Source of the DNA: JAJRZL01 sp964557855
GTDB lineage: Bacteria; Zixibacteria; MSB-5A5; GN15; FEB-12
DNA length: 64,000 nt
Assembly (NCBI GenBank): GCA_964557855.1
Contig: CAZLBP010000013.1
Coordinates: 32,765-96,764, forward strand
Reading direction: 5' to 3'
The position numbers were made by a program, and so were the translations under genes. This document shows, one piece after another, positions 60,815 through 64,000 of this stretch; positions within the stretch are counted from its first letter, which is position 1, and each line of letters begins with the position of its first letter. Below the pieces are notes generated by a model that was not told the origin of the DNA, ran no database searches, and worked only from the letters and a program-made list of their open reading frames with translations.

Positions 60815-61711
60815 ATGGATTTAAGACCGCTTCTGGAACAGAGTGTTCAATGGATCATATCCACTGGATTGCGTCTCATCGTTATCATCATCCTGGGTAC
60901 AATAGTCTGGCGCATCAGCCGCACGCTGATCGGCAGAGTCTTCACGACATTGAAGAGCAAGAGTGATGATCCCGAAGGTTTAAAGCGCCTGGACACTTTG
61001 GAATCGGTGTTGCGATATGCCGTCAGTATTGTACTTCTCGTCATAGTGGTCGTCATGGTGTTGTCGGCCCTGGAAATAAACGTCGGCCCGGTTCTGGCCG
61101 CGGCCGGAATTGTCGGGTTGGCGGTCGGATTCGGGGCACAGCAGTTGGTGCAGGATGTTATCAGCGGGTTCTTCATTCTCATGGAGAATCAGATCCGCGT
61201 AGGTGATGTGGTCAATATCGCCGGTAAAGCGGGTCTGGTGGAAAAAGTCAATTTGCGTATGACAATTCTCCGGGATCTGTCCGGTCACGTGCACTATGTT
61301 CGCAACGGCTCCATTGATACCGTGTCCAATCTCACCAAGGATTTCTCTTTCTACCTGTTTGACATCGGGGTGGCCTACCGTGAGAATGTCGATGAGGTGA
61401 TCGGGGTCATACGCGAAGTTGACGAAGAGATGCGTCAGGACGAAGATTTCGCCGTGGACATTCTGGACCCGATAGAAGTGCTGGGGCTGGACAAGTTTGC
61501 CGATTCGGCGATAATTATCAAAGCCCGGATCAAAACCCGTCCGATCAAACAGTGGCGCATCGGCCGGGAGTTCAATCGGCGGCTTAAGATGAAGTTCAAC
61601 GAGAGGGATATCGAGATTCCGTTCCCGCATATGACGGTGTATATGGGGCAGGACAAGCAGGGACAGGCGCCGCCCATGCATGTGGAGTTGGATAAGGGGG
61701 ACAAGGGATAA
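60815..61711 (+). CDS. Mechanosensitive channel, MscS family
   Basis: 298 residues with AAGGAAAGG before the ATG. Three membrane helices; the pore helix has the Gly/Ala-rich AAAGIVGLAVGFGAQQLVQD (about 90-110) followed by ISGFFILMENQIRVGDVV. The cytoplasmic beta domain and C-terminal alpha/beta part run to about 280 (IPFPHMTVYMG). It opens on membrane tension to release solutes during osmotic down-shock. Confidence 0.94.
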   Translation: MDLRPLLEQSVQWIISTGLRLIVIIILGTIVWRISRTLIGRVFTTLKSKSDDPEGLKRLDTLESVLRYAVSIVLLVIVVVMVLSALEINVGPVLAAAGIVGLAVGFGAQQLVQDVISGFFILMENQIRVGDVVNIAGKAGLVEKVNLRMTILRDLSGHVHYVRNGSIDTVSNLTKDFSFYLFDIGVAYRENVDEVIGVIREVDEEMRQDEDFAVDILDPIEVLGLDKFADSAIIIKARIKTRPIKQWRIGREFNRRLKMKFNERDIEIPFPHMTVYMGQDKQGQAPPMHVELDKGDKG

Positions 61712-62247
61712 GGACCGTAATTCTGATACGTCAGCGGCAGAGATGCATCAATCTTCGGCAGTCCGATTACGATACAGGACTTGTTCGCCGCTCTGCTAGT
61801 GAAGACAGGTAATCGTTCCACAGACCGGCCGCGTTTTCAAGAATTCATGGATAGTGCGGGTTGGCGGTTGTGCCCTCATGTCGTGGCAATGAGAGAGGCG
61901 CAAGTCCGCCTCGACAGATATCAGAAGCAACTCGTCACCACGAAAAGCCCAATTTAGCGCCTTTTATGTTGCCAANNNNNNNNNNNNNNNNNNNNNNNNN
62001 NNNNNNNNNNNNNNNNNNNNNNNNNNNNNNNNNNNNNNNNNNNNNNNNNNNNNNNNNNNNNNNNNNNNNNNNNNNTCAGAAGCAACTCGTCACCACGAAA
62101 AGCCCAATTTAGCGCCTTTTATGTTGCCAATTTCCCGTTTGGGATTATATTAGACTTGATGGTCGCCCGTCCGGTTCAGGCGGAAAGACATCGCAGCAAA
62201 ACCATTTGCAATGTTACGAAATGAACTGTTCTCTCAAGTAAGGACGT
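61712..62247. other. Intergenic region broken by a scaffold gap
   Basis: The N run and its duplicated flanks account for over a third of it. The remaining sequence shows no gene; the real intergenic length is probably about 155 bases shorter. Confidence 0.7.
61921..62130. other. 100-N scaffold gap between identical 55-base flanks
   Basis: Bases 61921-61975 and 62076-62130 are the same 55-mer (beginning TCAGAAGCAACTCGTCACC), separated by exactly 100 N. This is typical of two contigs that overlap by one assembler k-mer but were joined by a default gap, so the repeat is an artefact. Confidence 0.9.
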
Positions 62248-62808
62248 ATGAGATACTTCAATACACTAGCGATGCTACTGCTTACGACACTAGCCGCGTC
62301 GGCCGGTGAAATCAGCCTTGGTGTCGGTGTTAGCGGCGGTATGGATTTTCCGCTGGCGCAGTTCGATCAGTCCTCGGGTCCGGTATACGGGTTCAGGGGA
62401 CGAGTCGGCGTGACATCGGCGGTAGTCCTGGAACCGAATCTGTACTTGACCAAATACGGCGATCCGCCCGAGCACGATGATTTCGTGCCGGATATCGACG
62501 GCAACGAAGTGACCGGCTACGGTATCGACGCCGCTCTGGGAGCTTCGGCCGGCGGTACCGGAATTAAGCCATACGGTCTGCTCGGAATAGGCGGCTACAA
62601 AGTCACGCAATCGGCTGGGGATCTGACCATATCGGACAATACCGATTTCGGCTGGTCCGCCGGGTTCGGCGTCGAATTCGGCGTGGCGCCACAGGTCGGA
62701 CTGGACTTGAGGGGCAAGGTGGTGGTGATTTCGACTGAGGGCAGCGGCTCCAAGAAGTCGGGCATTGTCACCGGTGGTATCCACTATTATTTTGGGGGAT
62801 TAAAGTAA
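62248..62808 (+). CDS. Outer-membrane beta-barrel type protein
   Basis: 186 residues with TAAGGA before the ATG. A signal peptide ends near TTLAASAG. The mature part has alternating strands rich in Gly and aromatics (YGFRGRVGVTSAVVLEPNLYLTKYG, GIKPYGLLGIGGYKV, FGWSAGFGVEFGV, ending GGIHYYFGGLK), as in small OmpA/OprF-like or porin-type barrels of about eight strands. Function unknown. Its TAA shares one base with the next gene's ATG. Confidence 0.85.
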   Translation: MRYFNTLAMLLLTTLAASAGEISLGVGVSGGMDFPLAQFDQSSGPVYGFRGRVGVTSAVVLEPNLYLTKYGDPPEHDDFVPDIDGNEVTGYGIDAALGASAGGTGIKPYGLLGIGGYKVTQSAGDLTISDNTDFGWSAGFGVEFGVAPQVGLDLRGKVVVISTEGSGSKKSGIVTGGIHYYFGGLK

Positions 62809-63365
62809 TGAATCTGATGCACTTTTTACAGAAGAGACTACGCCCGCTGTTGACGGTCGGCGTTCTCGCGGCTTTGATAGGTTGCGGCCTGATCAGCGGC
62901 ACTTTCGTTTTGACCATCATGCTGATCGAGGATGATGATTTTTCCTGGTTCGGGGACTTTTATTACGCCGAAGTCGACCTGACCGAGGACGACGTTTGGG
63001 AGGATCACGGCGACGACATACAGAATATCGATCTGTTCGGTTTTGAATTGTGGATAAGAAACAATGGCGCCGCCAATAAATACCAGGCTTATATCGCACG
63101 CATGAGTTCCACGCTGGACGCCGGTTCCTCTCGGGAAGACGTTGAAAACGACGCCATCCAGGTACTGGAAGATATTCCGGTGCCGGCCAATTCGAGCTTC
63201 ATCTCGTACGCCGAGTCATTCAAGTATCTTCGGAATGAAGACTCACTGAAAGCCATGGCAGAGAGCGGACAATTCAAGCTGTTCGCCTATGCCGACTTCG
63301 GCGACACGACCAACGTCCATATTGACTCTCTGCGCATCGTAGCCACGATCACAGCCGGCAAGTAG
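62808..63365 (+). CDS. Hypothetical lipoprotein
   Basis: 185 residues. The signal peptide ends in LAALIGCGLIS, a lipobox with Cys at about 26. The mature part is acidic (LIEDDDFSWFGDFYYAEVDL) with beta-sandwich-like strands, NSSFISYAESFKYL and a final HIDSLRIVATITAGK. I do not recognise a family. Coupled to the beta-barrel gene by a one-base stop/start overlap (TAATG), so the two products probably act together at the outer membrane. Confidence 0.82.
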   Translation: MNLMHFLQKRLRPLLTVGVLAALIGCGLISGTFVLTIMLIEDDDFSWFGDFYYAEVDLTEDDVWEDHGDDIQNIDLFGFELWIRNNGAANKYQAYIARMSSTLDAGSSREDVENDAIQVLEDIPVPANSSFISYAESFKYLRNEDSLKAMAESGQFKLFAYADFGDTTNVHIDSLRIVATITAGK

Positions 63366-63384
63366 GGCCGAATTCGATATACGT

Positions 63385-63404
63385 GACCGGGCGGGCGCCC
63401 GGTC
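63385..63404. repeat. Hairpin after the lipoprotein gene
   Basis: GACCGGGC-gggc-GCCCGGTC is a perfect 8-bp stem 20 bases past the stop. No T-run follows on either strand, so termination is uncertain. Confidence 0.5.
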
Positions 63405-63563
63405 CAAAAACCACTTGATTTTTGCAGGGGACCGCCTATTTTGTGTCGGTTTGGTGAGCGCCCGCGGAGCGAGCACACAGCTGAAGAAAGTTCTGCCGGC
63501 CGGCTCAGACCGAACACGTGATCATGCGAATTGAAGATTAACTCTGTTATAAGGAACGTGTGA

Positions 63564-63902
63564 ATGAAGTTTGACGACCAGTTGGTAGACAATATTGTCG
63601 TGCTGGACATTTCCGGCAAGATTATGGGTGGTGAAGAGACAACCATGTTTCATGGGAAGATCCACGAATACATCAGCCTGAACAAGAAAAACATAGTAGT
63701 CGATTTGGATAAGGTCAAGTGGATGAACTCGGTCGGTCTGGGTATGCTTATTTCGGCATTGACCACTGTCAAGAACGCCGGCGGTCGCCTGGTTTTGGCC
63801 AACATTACCAATATCGAAGCCATCCTCACGATCACCCGCTTGATTACGGTGTTTGAGCATTACGACAGCCGCGACGAAGCGCTCAAGTCGTTTGCCGCTT
63901 AA
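63564..63902 (+). CDS. STAS-domain protein (anti-anti-sigma-like)
   Basis: 112 residues with AAGGA before the ATG. A single STAS domain: VVLDISGKIMGGEE, NIVVDLDKVKWMNSVGLGML with the serine that is phosphorylated in SpoIIAA-type antagonists (MNSVGLG, about residue 57), and GRLVLANITNIE. It probably takes part in a phospho-switch with a partner kinase that is not in the window. The gene is followed by a hairpin. Confidence 0.92.
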   Translation: MKFDDQLVDNIVVLDISGKIMGGEETTMFHGKIHEYISLNKKNIVVDLDKVKWMNSVGLGMLISALTTVKNAGGRLVLANITNIEAILTITRLITVFEHYDSRDEALKSFAA

Positions 63903-63926
63903 TAGATCCGGAAACCAGATTTTCAA

Positions 63927-63946
63927 AAGCCCCGTCTCCGGGGCTT
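63927..63946. terminator. Hairpin after the STAS gene, possibly bidirectional terminator
   Basis: AAGCCCCG-tctc-CGGGGCTT is a perfect 8-bp stem. On the plus strand no T-run follows at once; on the minus strand TTGAAAAT follows. A TTGACA at 63954 may begin the promoter of the next gene. Confidence 0.55.
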
Positions 63947-64000
63947 CAGGGTGTTGACAAAGTAGTCGGCACCTTTTTTTTTTATTTTGCCATTTTGATC

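Noticed and set aside
61921..62130. Identical 55-bp direct repeats as an attachment-site pair or target duplication
   Set aside because: Exactly 55 bases on both sides of exactly 100 Ns is an assembler k-mer overlap.

Overview
The window looks like a chromosomal segment of a Gram-negative bacterium. The signs are lipoproteins, a small outer-membrane-type beta-barrel, a complete menaquinone pathway and mostly housekeeping genes. Three secreted proteins end in a dockerin-like pair of calcium-loop repeats with the signature F-R-G/D-G-P and a terminal P-x-C-E/Y. I associate that arrangement with the FCB superphylum, especially Zixibacteria-like genomes; this is an inference from motif style and not a database match. 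A 100-N scaffold gap flanked by the same 55-mer shows a draft assembly, probably metagenomic.

Layout. 1-2.4 kb: 3' part of tex and a small AT-richer unknown gene. 2.4-10 kb (minus): an arylsulfotransferase-like secreted protein, then the operon obgE-dprA-ptsH-ptsI-pgi/pmi with overlapping or closely packed genes. 10-13 kb: a secreted beta-helix protein, a CDP-alcohol phosphatidyltransferase, a small exported protein and, convergent with it, a 98-residue conserved gene that appears to start with AUA. 13-18 kb: NhaA, a Ca2+/Na+ exchanger, a membrane metallophosphoesterase and a YCII-like protein. 18-25 kb (minus): an S9 peptidase, a repeat-rich intergenic stretch, an S41 peptidase, tmk and ino1. 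ino1 stands back to back with a TetR gene that has an 18-bp palindrome at its start. 25.9-28.7 kb (minus): nitroreductase, PfkB kinase, hydrolase-TPR protein. 28.9-38 kb (plus): menG-F-D-H-B-A-C-E, a complete classical menaquinone operon.

38-43 kb is a mosaic: a fragment of an aminoglycoside 6-kinase-type gene, an RRM protein with a long leader, a desaturase, a frameshifted RAYT transposase bracketed by inverted REP hairpins with GTAG feet, a DinB protein, a methyltransferase broken by one in-frame TGA, and a lipoprotein. 43.4-49.6 kb: a TPR protein and a complete sugar-type ABC importer. 49.7-54.9 kb (minus): a 1491-residue subtilase and a ClbS/DfsB-like protein. 54.9-56.5 kb has no gene and is packed with degenerate hairpin repeats. 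56.5-61.7 kb (plus): yajC-def-fmt-rng-CYTH-mscS. The last part holds the assembly gap, a beta-barrel protein, a lipoprotein and a STAS-domain protein.

The most interesting material is small scale: the AUA-start gene, the REP/RAYT unit with related hairpins elsewhere, the ino1/tetR control region, the dockerin-like tails, and single-lesion pseudogenes. I found no CRISPR array, rRNA, intact tRNA, prophage or clear new defence system.
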